Positions 48,000 through 61,060 are shown, counted from the first letter of the stretch. The stretch: DNA of 64,000 nt from Osedax fenrisi (GCA_964019155.1 OZ025239.1:98409062-98473061); one strand, 5' to 3'. Notes: generated by a model from the letters alone, not told the origin. Made by a program: numbers and translations.

Positions 48000-50900
48000 T
48001 ATTGTCATTAATGTCAGAAATAAAAATTTATAATAATTTTTCATAAATTCAAACATTCTGTCTATTCTTAAATACATAATTACATACATTATCTCATATT
48101 AATACAATCATTATCTTTTATAAAATTTGTTATACATTTATTAATTTTAGAGAAATATTATTACTACTTTGTGGGTATTTTTATTTTTCAATCCTAGTAT
48201 TAATTTCTGAGATTAATTTTATTGATTCAAAAGTAGCAATGCCATTTTACATTATTGTGAAAAAGTTTATAATCATATAAATTATAAAATTTAAAATTAT
48301 AATTAATTTTGATTGATTTATCTATACTTAATTAGAGGATTCTGGGGCCGGTGCTCTAGAATATGTGTGGGAATGGCCAGAGACAATCCCAACCAGGACA
48401 ATCCAAAGACAATCCTTATTTATAGGGATTATTGGGTTGCTCTGGGATTTTATAAACATATCCTAGCTGAGATCAAGCTCAGCAATATTTCTAATAACAT
48501 CCTTATTTTATTTTTTAATATTTTCAAATATTCAAAATATAATTAGGTAAAGTCCTACCTAAGTTATAAATTACTGAATTATAATTTGATTATTAAAGGA
48601 TTACATATATGTACATAGGAGTTCTATATAGTTTCGGAAATCCCATTTAATATAGGTTAAATATTATTAGAAATTACTTAATTATACTATCATATAATTT
48701 ATAATATTATATTAAATATAAGTTAATAATATCATATAATATTAGTATAAAATAATGAAATTTATAAATAATATATAAAATCAATATTAGTTAATATCGA
48801 AATAATATTCTTTGAATACTATTATTATAATAATTATATTTAATATGTAAATATTAATATACTTTATGTTATTGAGTTGCATACTATTAATTCTAATATT
48901 ACAATTACATAGGATATCTATATAGTTTCTAAATATAATATATAATATTTGTATAATATGATAATGAGTAATAGATGATATATAATTAGTAAACAACATA
49001 ATGAGTAAAAAGTTATATTATGAATTATAATTATATTCTAATTCTATTTATAATAAATAAAAACTAATAACACTATTATTAATTATATACAATTAATAAA
49101 ATCTGTTAAGTAGTATAGCAGTTAGATTGTATGCAAAGGTCTGGCTACCATTCCCATTCCCTCTGGAGGCATATTTTTTATTTTATAATATATTTTTTTT
49201 TAGATATAAATAATAATAATAATATTACTATTTATTAGAAATTATTTTGAAGCCTTTTACGAGGAAAAAGCATTTTAATTATATAATTATCATATTTATT
49301 ATATATATATAAACTATAAAACAAAACATAAAAAAAAAAATATATTAAATATTAATATTATTATTTAATATTTTATTATCATATCTATTAAAAATATTAT
49401 ATATTATGAAATATATTGAACTAGAAATTATTTTGAAGCACTTTAAAGTGTGTTCATTATTATATAGTATATTATATATATATATATATATATAATATTA
49501 TAATTATGATATATTATAATAATACTAGATATCCTATGTAATTGTAATATTAGAATTAATAGTATGCAACTCAATAACATAAAGAATATTATTTCGATAT
49601 TAACTAATATTGATTTTATATATTATTTATAAATTTCATTATTTTATATTAATATTATATGATATTATTAACTTATATTTAAGATAATATTATAAATTAT
49701 ATGATAGTATAATTAAGTAATTTCTAATAATATTTAACCTATATTTGAAAATAAAATAAAAAAAAATAATTAGTAACCTAAATATAACACTATGGAGATT
49801 CGTGTGAAACCCAACTTTCCATACTGGTCTTTAAAATAAAAATGTTTAACAAAATTATTATTCAAAAAATATATTTGTACATGTATACTATATGATATTT
49901 CAAAATATTACAGGTTAAAAACAAATATAAAGCATAAAAAACATGATTTTAGAACACTACATATTTATAATAAAATAACGATTAAAAAATGACTGTTTAC
50001 ATATATTATAACACTGTTTTTCAATAGTTATAATTTATCAATTTGAATTATTTAAAAACACTGATATCAATAATATATTTATTTTCATGTCAACTAGTGA
50101 CATCTGTTGGTTTATTTTATAAATACCATTGATTGGCCGTTAGTGTTATTCTAAAATAATATCTAAAATAATACATTAGCGTCATTTCATTAATAAATAA
50201 TATAGTCAATTTTTAACATAAATTATCTCCGAATATTTGTTTTTCTTATGAAATATATTATTTCTCAGTCAATAATTTACTAAATTTAGTCAAATTTTTA
50301 CGATATGTTTAATATTATATGAATATTGTATCTCTAGGAAATATTTGTGATTAGATATAGAGTTAATAATAAAATTTAAAAAATAAATATTCATTTTGAT
50401 AACATTTACTCTTTTAAAAATGCTAATATTTTCATCATTTAAAAATTCTAAAGAATAATTAACATAATATTAATGTTATGCAATTATATTTTGTAAAAAT
50501 TTAATTATTTTATGAGATGAAAACAATTTCCTATCTAATTACATTGAAATTTAAAGAACGTGAATCCTCTTAATTGAATATATATATATATATATATATA
50601 TTTGATTTAATATTTAATTATTTACTATTATATTTAATAATATAACAATATTAAATAATTAACTATTTAATAATTTATATCAATATATTTCTGTTAAGGA
50701 AGGTTAATAAGAAAGCGAGTTAAAATATGATTAATATTTTTATTTTAACAAAAAAAATGTATTACATATTTTCTATGTTTAATATCTTATTTATAAATTT
50801 CTCAATTTATTTTTGTGTATTTATCAATATCAATATAAAGTGTTTTATGAATGTAATCGATATAATAATTATTTGAAATTTATAGGGAATTATATATATA

Positions 50901-52022
50901 ATATTTACTTAAATTTTATATATTAAACTTTGAAATAATAAATAATATTTTTTACTTTATAACTTAGTTACCACATGCCTACTACTTTTTTGATTATTTT
51001 TATATTTAGACTATTTTTGTACACCAGTTTAAATTAACTACATTTATATAAATAAAGATCCTGATATTATTAGAGTAAGTATCAGTTGTATAAAACAAAA
51101 ATTAATTAATTATCTCCATTAGTTTTTTATTCTTAGTGTTTTTAGATAGAGCTAAAATAGCATTGTTTAGATGAATTGACGCCTCAACACAATACATTAT
51201 ATTTTATTTTATTCATATTATTTCTAAACATATTAAACTTCAAACTCAAAATAAATCGATATTATATTTATTGAAAATAAATAGATGGACAAGTAATTTG
51301 AAATAGAGCTCAGTAATTTCAATTCAAAGAATGCATTATATTATGATTCATATATATTATTATATTTATAATTTACCATATATGTTTTACCATATCATAT
51401 TTATTATATTTTCTAATCAGGAAGAAATTTAATTTTTTAATTTAATTTCTATTGTATAAGAATATTTTAAAATGATTTGTAAATATTTCTAATATCAAAA
51501 TATTGAATTAATTAATTTAAAAAAGTATTCATATAAATATTTTCAAAAAATTCAATTTATAAATTTTTTAAATGATTTTATTTAATTATTTTTTTAATTT
51601 AATTTAATTTCTCGTTTGTATAATAGAAATATTTTAAAATAATTTTGAAATATTTTAGAATATTTTTACTAAATATTTCTAATATCAAAATATTAAAATA
51701 TTAGACAATTTTTAAATTATTCATAAATATTAAATGATATGATATTTACATTAATTGATATTTAAAATGTTATTATGATAATTGTATAATTTAGTTGCAG
51801 AGGTCTATCATTCATTTCTTGAACTGTTTACTTATGTTATGCTTAATTAACATGTGTTAATTAAAAATGAAATGTTAATTAGAAAGTAATCTATGAAAAA
51901 TATGAGTTTATTTTTATTTTTTTCATAAATATATATGTGAAATTAACGAATTTAAATGAATTGCTAAACATACTTTGCAAATGTATACCTTACCACCCCC
52001 ACCATGACCACCCCTACATCAG
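48000..52022. other. Long intron between exons 6 and 7
   Basis: AT-rich and non-coding. It contains the 48648-49745 inverted repeat. The plus open frame 48313-48546 starts in a GC-richer patch (TTCTGGGGCCGGTGCTCTAG) but resembles no known protein. Confidence 0.6.
48648..49745. mobile_element. Foldback inverted repeat in intron 6
   Basis: Left arm 48648-48919 (272 bases) and right arm 49527-49745 (219 bases) are near-perfect inverted copies: TATAGGTTAAATATTATTAG on the left is mirrored on the right, as is AATTACATAGGATATCT at the inner ends. The 53-base difference is one gap in the right arm between CTTTGAA and CTTTATG words. The spacer is about 600 bases without coding capacity. In RNA this would fold into a long hairpin. 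Confidence 0.8.
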
Positions 52023-52171
52023 ATGCCGTACAGTGGATTCTCTGTCGGTGACAAGCTTGAGTCGGTGGATCGTATGAATTCCTCGCTTACTTGTGTATCA
52101 ACAGTAGCTGACACATTCTCCGACAAGATATTGATTCACTTTGATGGATGGGGACACATCTATGACTTCTG
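52023..52171 (+). CDS. L3MBTL: L3MBTL-like exon 7: MBT repeat 2 core
   Basis: Acceptor CCTACATCAG, donor TG|GTAACA, phase 0 in and 2 out. Encodes MPYSGFSVGDKLESVDRMNS and, after SLTCVSTVADTFSDK, ILIHFDGWGHIYDFW. This is the repeat that binds mono/dimethyl-lysine in L3MBTL1. The cage Asp and Asn of VDRMN and the Phe, Trp and Tyr of HFDGWGHIYDFW are all present. Confidence 0.96.
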
Positions 52172-52203
52172 GTAACAGTAGCGCTTTCGTCCACATCCAC
52201 ACA

Positions 52204-52231
52204 TCATCATCATCATCATCATCATCATCAC
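52204..52231. repeat. (CAT)n microsatellite
   Basis: About nine CAT units, 30 bases into the intron after exon 7; they produce an Asp run in the spurious minus ORF 52098-52301. Confidence 0.9.
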
Positions 52232-52462
52232 CATTATTATTAAGATAGTGGGTATCGAAACAATACCATATTGATGCGAATTGAAGTTTTAAATTATGCA
52301 ATCTGAATAATATAATTTTAATAAACTATAGTTTCGATTATAAATTATAATTTTTAATCGAATATCTATTTTACTATTCACTTACACCAATACCATTAGA
52401 GATGTAATTACGATCATAGCATGTTCCCCCAACTCCGTACTATAGCCTACATAATATAACAG

Positions 52463-52539
52463 GTGTGATGCCGCCTCCCCTTATATACATCACGTCGGCT
52501 GGTGTCAAGAGAACTTTGTTGCCCTATCACCCCCTAAAG
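52463..52539 (+). CDS. L3MBTL: L3MBTL-like exon 8: MBT repeat 2 end
   Basis: Acceptor ATATAACAG, donor AAAG|GTTTAG, phase 2 in and 1 out. Completes the split Trp codon and encodes CDAASPYIHHVGWCQENFVA then LSPPK, the typical C-D-x-x-S-P-x-I-H-x-x-G-W-C end of an MBT repeat. Confidence 0.95.
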
Positions 52540-54139
52540 GTTTAGCATCCATACACTGCACCATGCCTGCTTATCCTAGTTAATCACCATTAATAGCTAC
52601 ATCTACCAGCCATATCTGACAACATAATGGTATTTAAATAAAATATATGTAATAGTATATTTATATATATTTATGTATAGTGTTCATTCAGAATTTTATG
52701 AAAAATATATTTAGAAACTCAAATAGGCATTTTTAAATTCTAAATTTGTATTATCGAGTTCTATAATCTTAAGGTCACGCAAATATATAGTCCATCAAAT
52801 CGCAATATAAAAAGAATTTTCTTATATATTATATTGCTAAAATTTTAAATATTATCTTTAAAATTATGCTTAAATAATACTAATTTAATGTGAAATATAA
52901 GAACTCATATAAGAAGCATTTTAAAATGCTAATAAAACTATAAATAAAATTATGTCATAAATATTATAATAAAATTAGATTTAATTTTTTATATATTTTT
53001 TATTATTATTTTTACTCATGATATATATTTTAGTTTAAATGATGTATTTGATATATTTTATATGTTTTTATTTGACATTTATATATATATTCATGACATA
53101 TATATATATTTTAGGAAATTATGTATTTGATCAATAATATATTGAACATTAAAACTGGATTTATTCTAAATATATGTATAATATAATATATGTATAATTA
53201 TTTCATATTTTTTTTATATAAATTTATAATTATTTTGAAAATAAATAATTTTCATTTTTTTCATTTTTGTTTCTATAAATATTAAATGTTAAAAATCCAT
53301 AAGATAAAAAAAGGTAAATTTTATTATTTTATATATTATAATATATTATGGGCTAATTATTCTATGAAAACTAGTATTTTTTTATCTTATACATTTAGCA
53401 TGTGCTCTTATATTAAAATCAGTAATGCAACTCTTTAATGACATATATATATATTTGTAGTTTAATAATTATATAAAATGAAGAACTAATTTTTTTTATT
53501 TTATATTTTAAATCCAAATTGTAATAAAACAATGTTGCAGCTTACCTACACAGTAATAATTAATGTCAGTGCATGGGCTACAGCCTAGATACAACTGCAG
53601 CAATAGCTGATACCTTAGTATCACATATTCAATAAATACCATACACCAGTACCTGTATGTGCTGGTATATTATTTTATTAATTTCAGATCACATACCCAT
53701 AAAACAAAGTCAATTTATATTTGTTATAATCAACTTTATATGCTTGGTATATATTCACACAGCATGCATTGTATATAAATATATATTACATAATAACTAT
53801 AGTATATAGTATATAGTTGATATTTATATTCTAGTTATCAATATATAAATGTTATCTACTGTATATAGTATAGTGTCTACCTTATATAAATAATTTATAA
53901 ATAAAATGCTACTTGTAGAACAAAGGTATATATATATATATTCTATTAATAGATGTGTATTATGTGCTCAATACTTTGCTGTCAAGCAAGGATTAGTATT
54001 ACTTTATTTAATATGAACTTTGTACACTATATAGTGTACATTTGTAGCACTATATAGCATACTTCACTGTACAAAGTATGATCATTATCATAGGCATGTA
54101 TGTTCACTCTATTCACTCTATACAATAGTCTATTTATTC

Positions 54140-54179
<40 letters not shown>

Positions 54180-54381
54180 AATATGACATATGTATTTTAT
54201 ATTCATAATTATAATTCATTCTATTTTCATAATAGTAAAATTTAAATATATATATATATATAGATATATTTATTAATTATTATAGTTATATTTTTTAATT
54301 AATAATACCATATTATATATGATAAAAAAAGATAATAAGTTGCACTATAAGATTACTACTGTACATCTTACAGGTTATGTT

Positions 54382-54513
54382 GTATCATGTGACATGTACT
54401 GTGGTATCATGTGACATGTACTGTGGTATCATGTGACATGTACTGTGGTATCATGTGACATGTACTGTGGTATCATGTGAAATGTACTGTGGTATCATGT
54501 GACATTTGCTGTA
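54382..54513. repeat. 22-bp minisatellite, six units
   Basis: GTATCATGTGACATGTACTG plus TG repeats at 54382, 54404, 54426, 54448, 54470 and 54492; the last two units carry changes. Each unit contains the palindromes CATGTGACATG and GTAC. It lies in the intron between exons 8 and 9. Confidence 0.92.
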
Positions 54514-54866
54514 TCACTAACTACTTTGAGGTGTAGATCAAGTTTCACACAAAGTGAATCTATATATAGAAACCAAATGCTATTCACTCTCAATCATACT
54601 CTGAGGGGTGGTGTTACCTGGTATTATATAATAATGACACAACATTAGACCTATATGGTCACTTATAATCTCTCTCAAGTGTTTTCAATTTTAATGTATG
54701 CAGCAATACAATGTTATTTATTATCCTATTTATATTTAGTTTATAGATTTATTTCAATACTATGAAATTATCATATTACAATATGATATTGATATGAAAT
54801 AGTATATGAATATTATTTATATAAGAAAATATATAAATATATACACACATAAATATATACTTACAT

Positions 54867-54913
<47 letters not shown>

Positions 54914-55039
54914 TGAAGAAATAATAATGATTTGATAAAAATGATGTGTAAATATGAAATATTTTAACTTATAAAAATGAATAATTTAAAACAAGTAAAT
55001 TTAAATTACTATTCAAGGAAAATATAAATATAGAAAATG

Positions 55040-55322
55040 TGAAGGTTTATTGTTTATTGTTATTGTTATTATTTTTTTGATGGAGTCCTTTCAGCCAGGA
55101 ATATAGATGAAGTATTCATTTATAACCATATGGCTCTAATGTCCCTTCGAAGCCGCTCTCATATTAGGGCATCCATGGTTTTAACGAGAGCCGAACATTT
55201 ATCTTTACCCAATTATATAAGATCACTTCTACATATTATTTTAAGACCTATTTAATTGGTCATGTCGTGGCTTGAACCCGGGGCCTATGTGTGACGCCTA
55301 AGACGCACAGGCTGTATTTAAG
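55040..55322 (-). mobile_element. SINE-like repeat, copy 3 (best preserved)
   Basis: On the minus strand it starts with a tRNA-like head containing CCCGGGTTCAAGCCACG (box B like) after GTCTTAGGCGTCACAC. An unrelated body follows (AAAACCATGGATGCCCTAAT, GCTTCGAAGGGACATTAGAG), then an A-rich tail of AATAACAATAAC units (55044-55080). Copies 1 and 2 share the body. The B box and simple tail suggest a tRNA-derived SINE; box A is not clear. Target duplications were not identified. Confidence 0.6.
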
Positions 55323-55460
55323 TATTCTAAAATTATTGTTATTTTGAAGTTAAAATTAATCAACATTTCTGTTCTGTTCTGTTTTACTTTATATTATTGT
55401 TTATCTTTGTCTACTATGCGTATACTTGTATTAATATAATACAATGATATTCTGAACCAG

Positions 55461-55546
55461 ATGAGCTTGACATTGCTAACTTCACTTGGAAGAGGTACCT
55501 CAAGAAGACCAACTCTTCGTGCGTGCCTGTCAACCTCTTCCTACCA
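55461..55546 (+). CDS. L3MBTL: L3MBTL-like exon 9: arm of MBT repeat 3
   Basis: Acceptor CTGAACCAG, donor CCA|GTAAGT (consensus), phase 1 in and 0 out. Encodes DELDIANFTWKRYLKKTNSS then CVPVNLFLP, the third W-x-x-Y-L ... P-x-x-L-F arm. Confidence 0.93.
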
Positions 55547-56260
55547 GTAAGTACAATATCATCACTATTCGCACAACTTCAATCATACAGTTTCCATTTT
55601 TGTATGCAAATAAATATTCCTATTAAAATTCTATTAATACAATAATAATAATATGTAGATTTATATTGGATAATATCATTTTATGTTCAGATGAATAATT
55701 AATACATATAGATCGTATTAAATATAATATTACATTTTGAAAACACATCTACATCTCGTACCTCATCCCTTGACTAAAGTTGTACTCGCGATGTTCTGTT
55801 ATTCATAACTAAGTCACCCATATGTATGATTTCATCACCACTAAAATGCATATAGTGCTATCTTTATATTATCTATTTATAGAATTGTATTCCCTCTTTC
55901 ATATGCTAAACCTGCCATCTTCATATTCCTTAGTAATCCGGGGGATAATGATCATTTAAATTTTATATTCATTATATATCTCTATTTTATATTATATATC
56001 ATATATTATATTATTTATTTTATATAATATAAATATTTCTATAATACATTAAAGTTTATAACCATCAAATTGATTCTCTTTTACTAGATACTGTTAATAT
56101 TTATGAAATTATTTAGAAATCTATATATGTTTTATTAAACTCTGCATATAGGCTATTGCCTATATGGTTTTACAACAGAGATGTGATGATTTCATAAAGA
56201 ATACAACCCTCCTTCTCGTTATTTACTATTACACCCTATTAATTATGATACCACTAATAG

Positions 56261-56384
56261 AGAGAACCTTTATCTTTCAAAATTGGAGATTACTTAGAGT
56301 TTGTTGATCCCCGAAACCCTATTCATGTGCGTCTCGTACGAATCATAGAGAAGGACCGCTATCGCATTAAAGTTCATTTTGAAG
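56261..56384 (+). CDS. L3MBTL: L3MBTL-like exon 10: MBT repeat 3 core
   Basis: Acceptor CCACTAATAG, donor GAAG|GTTATT, phase 0 in and 1 out. Encodes REPLSFKIGDYLEFVDPRNP, then RLVRIIEKDRYRIKVHFEG. The core Asp and Asn (VDPRN) and the Phe of HFEGW are kept. Confidence 0.94.
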
Positions 56385-57639
56385 GTTATTATTATTAATA
56401 CTCTTATTATTCATATTACTGAAATATAGTTATTTTATTTTATTAGCAAATATATAAAGTTGAAATATTAGCCAACGCTAAAATAGGTTATTTATATAAA
56501 TAAAGAATAATACGAAATTAAAAAATAAACAATAGACAGTTATTGTATAAATTAAGGACAAATAATTAAATATAAAATAAATTAAAAAATTTGTTGATAA
56601 GAAACATCAAAATATTTGGAAAATCTTTTCACAAACTTTAAATAATTAAATGCTTATTAACTAGTAAATTTAAATTACTATTCAAGGAAAATATAAATTT
56701 GTAACCTATAACAGTAATACATTATTAATTACATATTTAACTATTTATATTATAAATCTTAAATAAATATCACAAACTTGTAGATGTGTTATAAATGATA
56801 TAATTGAAATAAACCAATATTAATGCAGAACAAATACATAAAAAGATCATTAGTTTATAATCTATAATATATTAATAAATGATGACTATTTTATAGTTAA
56901 ATTTGAAAAATATATATTAAAAAAAAAATTCTATAAATTAAAAAATGTATTTAAAAGATATAATATATATATTGACAAAAATGAGTTATTATTATAAATA
57001 AATGAGTTAGAAAAATAAATTATTTCTGATTTCTGTCAACAAATATATTTTTCAACAAATATTTTTATAATTTTATTTTTAATGAAACCAAAACAGTTTT
57101 TATTATTTCATTATTTAATGAATTAATAATTACCTCTAGTACTACAATTATTATAAATATTAAGTAATTAGATATAATTATGTCTGAATACTTATTTGAA
57201 TCTAATTTCAATATTCAAGTATTTCTAAATACATATATTCAAGTATTTCTAAATTCATATATTCAATTTGATCTATGAGAATATGAAATGTATTAACTTT
57301 TGAAAAAAAATCACTAGAATATCAAATGAATCTAAATATTGTCTACAGTATATGCATTTAATTATCTAATAATAGCTCTATGAGAGTTTGTAATGTAATA
57401 TAACAATACATTTAATTGAATCTATAATATAATATTTTTTAAATATAATCAATAATTAAACAAAAGGTTATTCTCAAATATTATTATAAATCTTTAACAA
57501 AAATGATCTCTTACTATTTGAATATTATTTATCAAATATTTAGAAGGAGATACTTTTCCTAAATTCATAACTGTGCATTTTATGAGATATTTGTTTGTCC
57601 ATTGTGAAAATAAATTTAAATTATTCTATAATATAGAAT

Positions 57640-57641
<2 letters not shown>

Positions 57642-57679
<38 letters not shown>
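57642..57679. repeat. (AAT)n microsatellite
   Basis: About twelve AAT units in the intron between exons 10 and 11. Confidence 0.9.
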
Positions 57680-58722
57680 TAATTCTCATGTAGAAGATTA
57701 AGGTATAAGACAAATATATTTTGGTATCTGAAAATAAATTAAGATGAATTTTTGAAGATCATTAATATATATGATATAAATAAAATTGGAACTACAATTA
57801 TATATATATATATAGTATATTTTATATATATTATATTTTAATAAAGTACAACAAAATTAATTATAAAATATAAGAAAACTATTAATATTTCTACCAACAT
57901 TTTATAAAAATAATAATTCAATATAATTTTTAGAAAGAGTTTAAGTAAAAATAATCCCAATTTAAATATTAACAAATTTGTATTAGTCAAAAAATAAATA
58001 AATAAAATTACATTTGAAATAAAAAATACAAATGAAAATATTTAATAAATGTTTAAATAAATAATTTATAATTCACATATAAATAATAATGTTTTCACTT
58101 GCAAATGGTAAAATTAGTAAATTTTACAATGAATATATATTTTATTAAAAATTATATTATATAAAAGTCAGTAAATTTAATATATTAACTTTAAAATGAT
58201 ATATGGCTTGATACTTTTTTTAAAGTAACTATAAGTGTCATAAATTAGTACTTATAAATACAATCATATACAAATATAAATTAATATATATATTTTTTTA
58301 AAACTGATATTACTGATCTTTTTTTAAACTTAATTTTTAATCTTTGAAGCTCCATAATTTTGTATCTACTTGGTAAATATATATGAAATTTTCAGAAATT
58401 AATTATAATAAATAAATTTTCATATATAAGTAAGACTTAAAAGTAAAATTTAGTTACTGATATTATTGGAAATTACTGGAAATTTTTTTATTTTAAAATT
58501 AGTGTTTTATCAGTCTAATTTTTATAATATTATAATTATCATATACTCCTATTACTTAATATATATATATATAGATCTAAATGCAATTAAAAATACAAAC
58601 AAATTTATTTATTCTTATTAATTTCATGTTATCATACTTTTAGTAGATACAAATGTCCTATCTTTACCATGTAAATATTTTCGCCGGCCCATAATGAATA
58701 TTCTTCCCCTCACCCCCCGCAG

Positions 58723-58824
58723 GCTGGGCAGATGAATACGATGCCTGGACGGATGATGATTCGCCGAACATTCATCCTCTGAACTGGTGTTTGCTATCCA
58801 ACTGTTTACTAGAGAATCCATACG
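58723..58824 (+). CDS. L3MBTL: L3MBTL-like exon 11: MBT repeat 3 end
   Basis: Strong acceptor CACCCCCCGCAG, donor ACG|GTTAGA, phase 1 in and out. Encodes WADEYDAWTDDDSPNIHPLN then WCLLSNCLLENPY. The Tyr of the putative cage is present; the usual G-W-C is L-N-W-C. The minus ORF 58624-58836 is a shadow. Confidence 0.94.
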
Positions 58825-59360
58825 GTTAGAGGTCAAGTAGTCGATTATGTAATCATTACGTCATCGACTTTTATTTCATAATTAGACTAATAGAATATTA
58901 ATTTACTAGATTATTCTATTAATAAATTATTGTATTATTAAATAATTAGAATATTAAATTAATGGCACAATATCCCTGTATATAGATAGGAAATTAGATA
59001 ATTTATAAAATTCAATTTCTCCGTGATTATAATAAATATCGACCTCATTTTGGAACATATTAATATGTTTATCTATACAATTTGTATTTTTAATTTTTGA
59101 ATGTACATATTTTAAGTTATAAATTAATTTAAAAAAAATAATACTTCTCATAATTATGGAATGTATTATTTTTAATTAATTATAATTAATAATATGAAAA
59201 TACACTTATAAAATACACAATTAACTGTAAAATATACGCAAAGTTTTATAACTTATATCATAATCTAATGGTTAATGAAATTATAATATAGATTATAAAA
59301 ACCTATTAGATTATTAGATTAGGTATTTAGATCATTTATTAATATATTATCATTAGATTA

Positions 59361-59505
59361 TTTAATTATAAAAGATTATAAAATTATAAAATTATGTTAT
59401 TTAATTTTAAAATTATATTATTTAATTATAAAATTATATTATTTAATTATAAAATTATATTAGTTAATTATAAAATTATATTATTTAATTATAAAATTAT
59501 ATCAG
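59361..59505. repeat. About 20-bp AT tandem repeat
   Basis: Units of AAAATTATATTATTTAATTA type repeat about six times in the intron before the zinc-finger exon. Confidence 0.7.
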
Positions 59506-59611
59506 TTTATATTAATTATAACATTTTAATATTTAATTAAAAAATTATATTATTAAATTATATTATTTAATTATTAGATTATTATATAACTATATTTTCA
59601 ATATATATCAG

Positions 59612-59696
59612 GAAATAAAGAAGATACGCTTTGCCCGACACCTAACTGTAGAGGCATTGGACATGTAAAAGGACCAAAGTTTCAATTCCACCATAG
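59612..59696 (+). CDS. L3MBTL: L3MBTL-like exon 12: C2HC zinc finger, first part
   Basis: Acceptor ATATATCAG, donor ATAG|GTAACC, phase 1 in and 2 out. Encodes NKEDTLCPTPNCRGIGHVKG then PKFQFHHR. CPTPxCRGIGHxKG is the C2HC (MYT1-like) finger found between MBT and SAM in this family. It is followed by a 61-base intron, the shortest clear one in the gene. Confidence 0.96.
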
Positions 59697-59757
59697 GTAA
59701 CCCTATAGTAGTAATGCTATTACACCCCGTGTTATCTAACGTTACCCCCATTATCAG

Positions 59758-59842
59758 GTCATCCGGGTGCCCCTACTCAACTGTGAACATGAATAAGGAT
59801 GACATTCCGGATCGTATTAACCCCAGTGAAATCATCTTGTTA
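59758..59842 (+). CDS. L3MBTL: L3MBTL-like exon 13: C2HC finger end
   Basis: Acceptor ATTATCAG. Encodes SSGCPYSTVNMNKDDIPDRI then NPSEIILL up to a consensus-like GTAAGC donor (phase 0). GCPYS supplies the last Cys of the C2HC finger. Reading on without splicing meets TAA at 59861. Earlier donors at 59814 or 59826 (phase 1) are weaker alternatives. The 3' end is therefore less certain than the start. Confidence 0.8.
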
Positions 59843-59894
59843 GTAAGCCTCTCGCAGCCATAATGGTGACCTTCACAAACTATAACTCCTGCAG

Positions 59895-60056
59895 TAAAAA
59901 TGAAATCATTCAAATATCCCCGGCTTCGACGAGCGTATCTCTGCGACCTTTGCTTCCTAAAGCATCGACCCTCAGCAACATCGAAACTCTCAAAGTCAAG
60001 ATCATCAAACACAAACGACCTCTATTCGGGCCTGGATCTGGTCGAGGCAGGAAAAA
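59895..60056 (+). CDS. L3MBTL: L3MBTL-like exon 14: basic linker (start unresolved)
   Basis: The coding-like island is open in two frames. Frame 1 gives NIETLKVKIIKHKRPLFGPG and SGRGRKK, a basic stretch like the RGRP-type linker of L3MBTL proteins; its donor AA|GTTTGT (60057) joins in phase to exon 15. Frame 2 gives LYSGLDLVEAGKS and could use GTTCCC at 60061. No acceptor I can see connects cleanly to the phase-0 end of exon 13 with the full island; AAG|ATC at 60001 is phase-correct but would give only 56 bases. The end at 60056 is favoured; the given start follows a TCCTGCAG acceptor and is a guess. Confidence 0.45.
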
Positions 60057-60286
60057 GTTTGTTCCCTTCCGATCTATTTGGATACATATTTTAAATGAAT
60101 AATCATATAATTATGTTTAATTACGTATATTTAGATGAAGAAAATTTAATTTATTATCCCAAATTAAATTATATATATATATTATATATCTTAATTTCAT
60201 AAAATTTGATTATAATTGTAATCACAATTTTATACAATATTATGTTCTCATAAATATATTCAAATATGGGTAACTTCATATCAATA

Positions 60287-60630
60287 CCGTTTTATTTGTT
60301 GTCCTTCGATTTTCATCCTCCAGACTGATGAAATCCATCCATGAAACTACCAGATCTTTTTACTGATGAAAAATCAAAATAGAAATGATTCTATTTTTGT
60401 CTGACGGCAAATATATTTAAGGATGAAAATCAATTATTTTTGTAATAATAGGTGTCACTATATTATTTATTTAAAAAACTTCAATGTGTTTATATAAATG
60501 AGTTTATTTAAATATAGGTGGCAATACAATATACGTCAATAAAAATCGACGGTATTGTTGTGAGAGGGTATATATTTTTCATCCTTCGATTTCATCCTTC
60601 TGGAAGATGAAAATCGAAGGTTGAAATTTA
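60287..60630. repeat. CTTCGATTTTCATCC inverted-repeat cluster in intron
   Basis: CCTTCGATTTTCATCC (about 60302), its inverse GATGAAAATCGAAGG (about 60606), and the hairpin 60583-60620 repeat the same word in both orientations. Probably a small decayed MITE. Confidence 0.5.
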
Positions 60631-61004
60631 AAATTTTTTAATATTTAAAAAAAAATTATTTATAAGTTGTTTATTTATTAATTGTACATCTATTTAATAT
60701 TCTATGAACTTACTATTGTTAATATATACTCTCTCACTCTCTCGCTCGCTCGCGGTATATATCTATATATAAGTATATATTATATAAAAGTTATATATAC
60801 AAGGTATCTTGATTCTCACTTAATTTGAAATTTGTTGATAGAATAATATACTAATACGATAACATGAAATAGAATATTATATATATATTTATATATATAA
60901 ATTAATGTAAGTTATTTGAATAATATATATAATTTTAATAATAGAATTGAATAAATATTTATAATCATCAATTACTAATCTATGTCCCTAATTTCGATAC
61001 ACAG

Positions 61005-61060
61005 GAATTTCGAGATGCTGATGAATGCTTGTATAGATCCTGCTCAATTAAATAAAATAG
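61005..61060 (+). CDS. L3MBTL: L3MBTL-like exon 15
   Basis: Acceptor GATACACAG, donor ATAG|GTATTA, phase 2 in and 1 out. Encodes NFEMLMNACIDPAQLNKI. Short, but the only open frame, with matching phases; it corresponds to the helical stretch after the basic linker in relatives. Confidence 0.75.

Noticed and set aside
55255..55285. tRNA gene suggested by GGCTTGAACCCGG
   Set aside because: No cloverleaf can be formed around it and the same body recurs at two other loci, so it is a SINE head.
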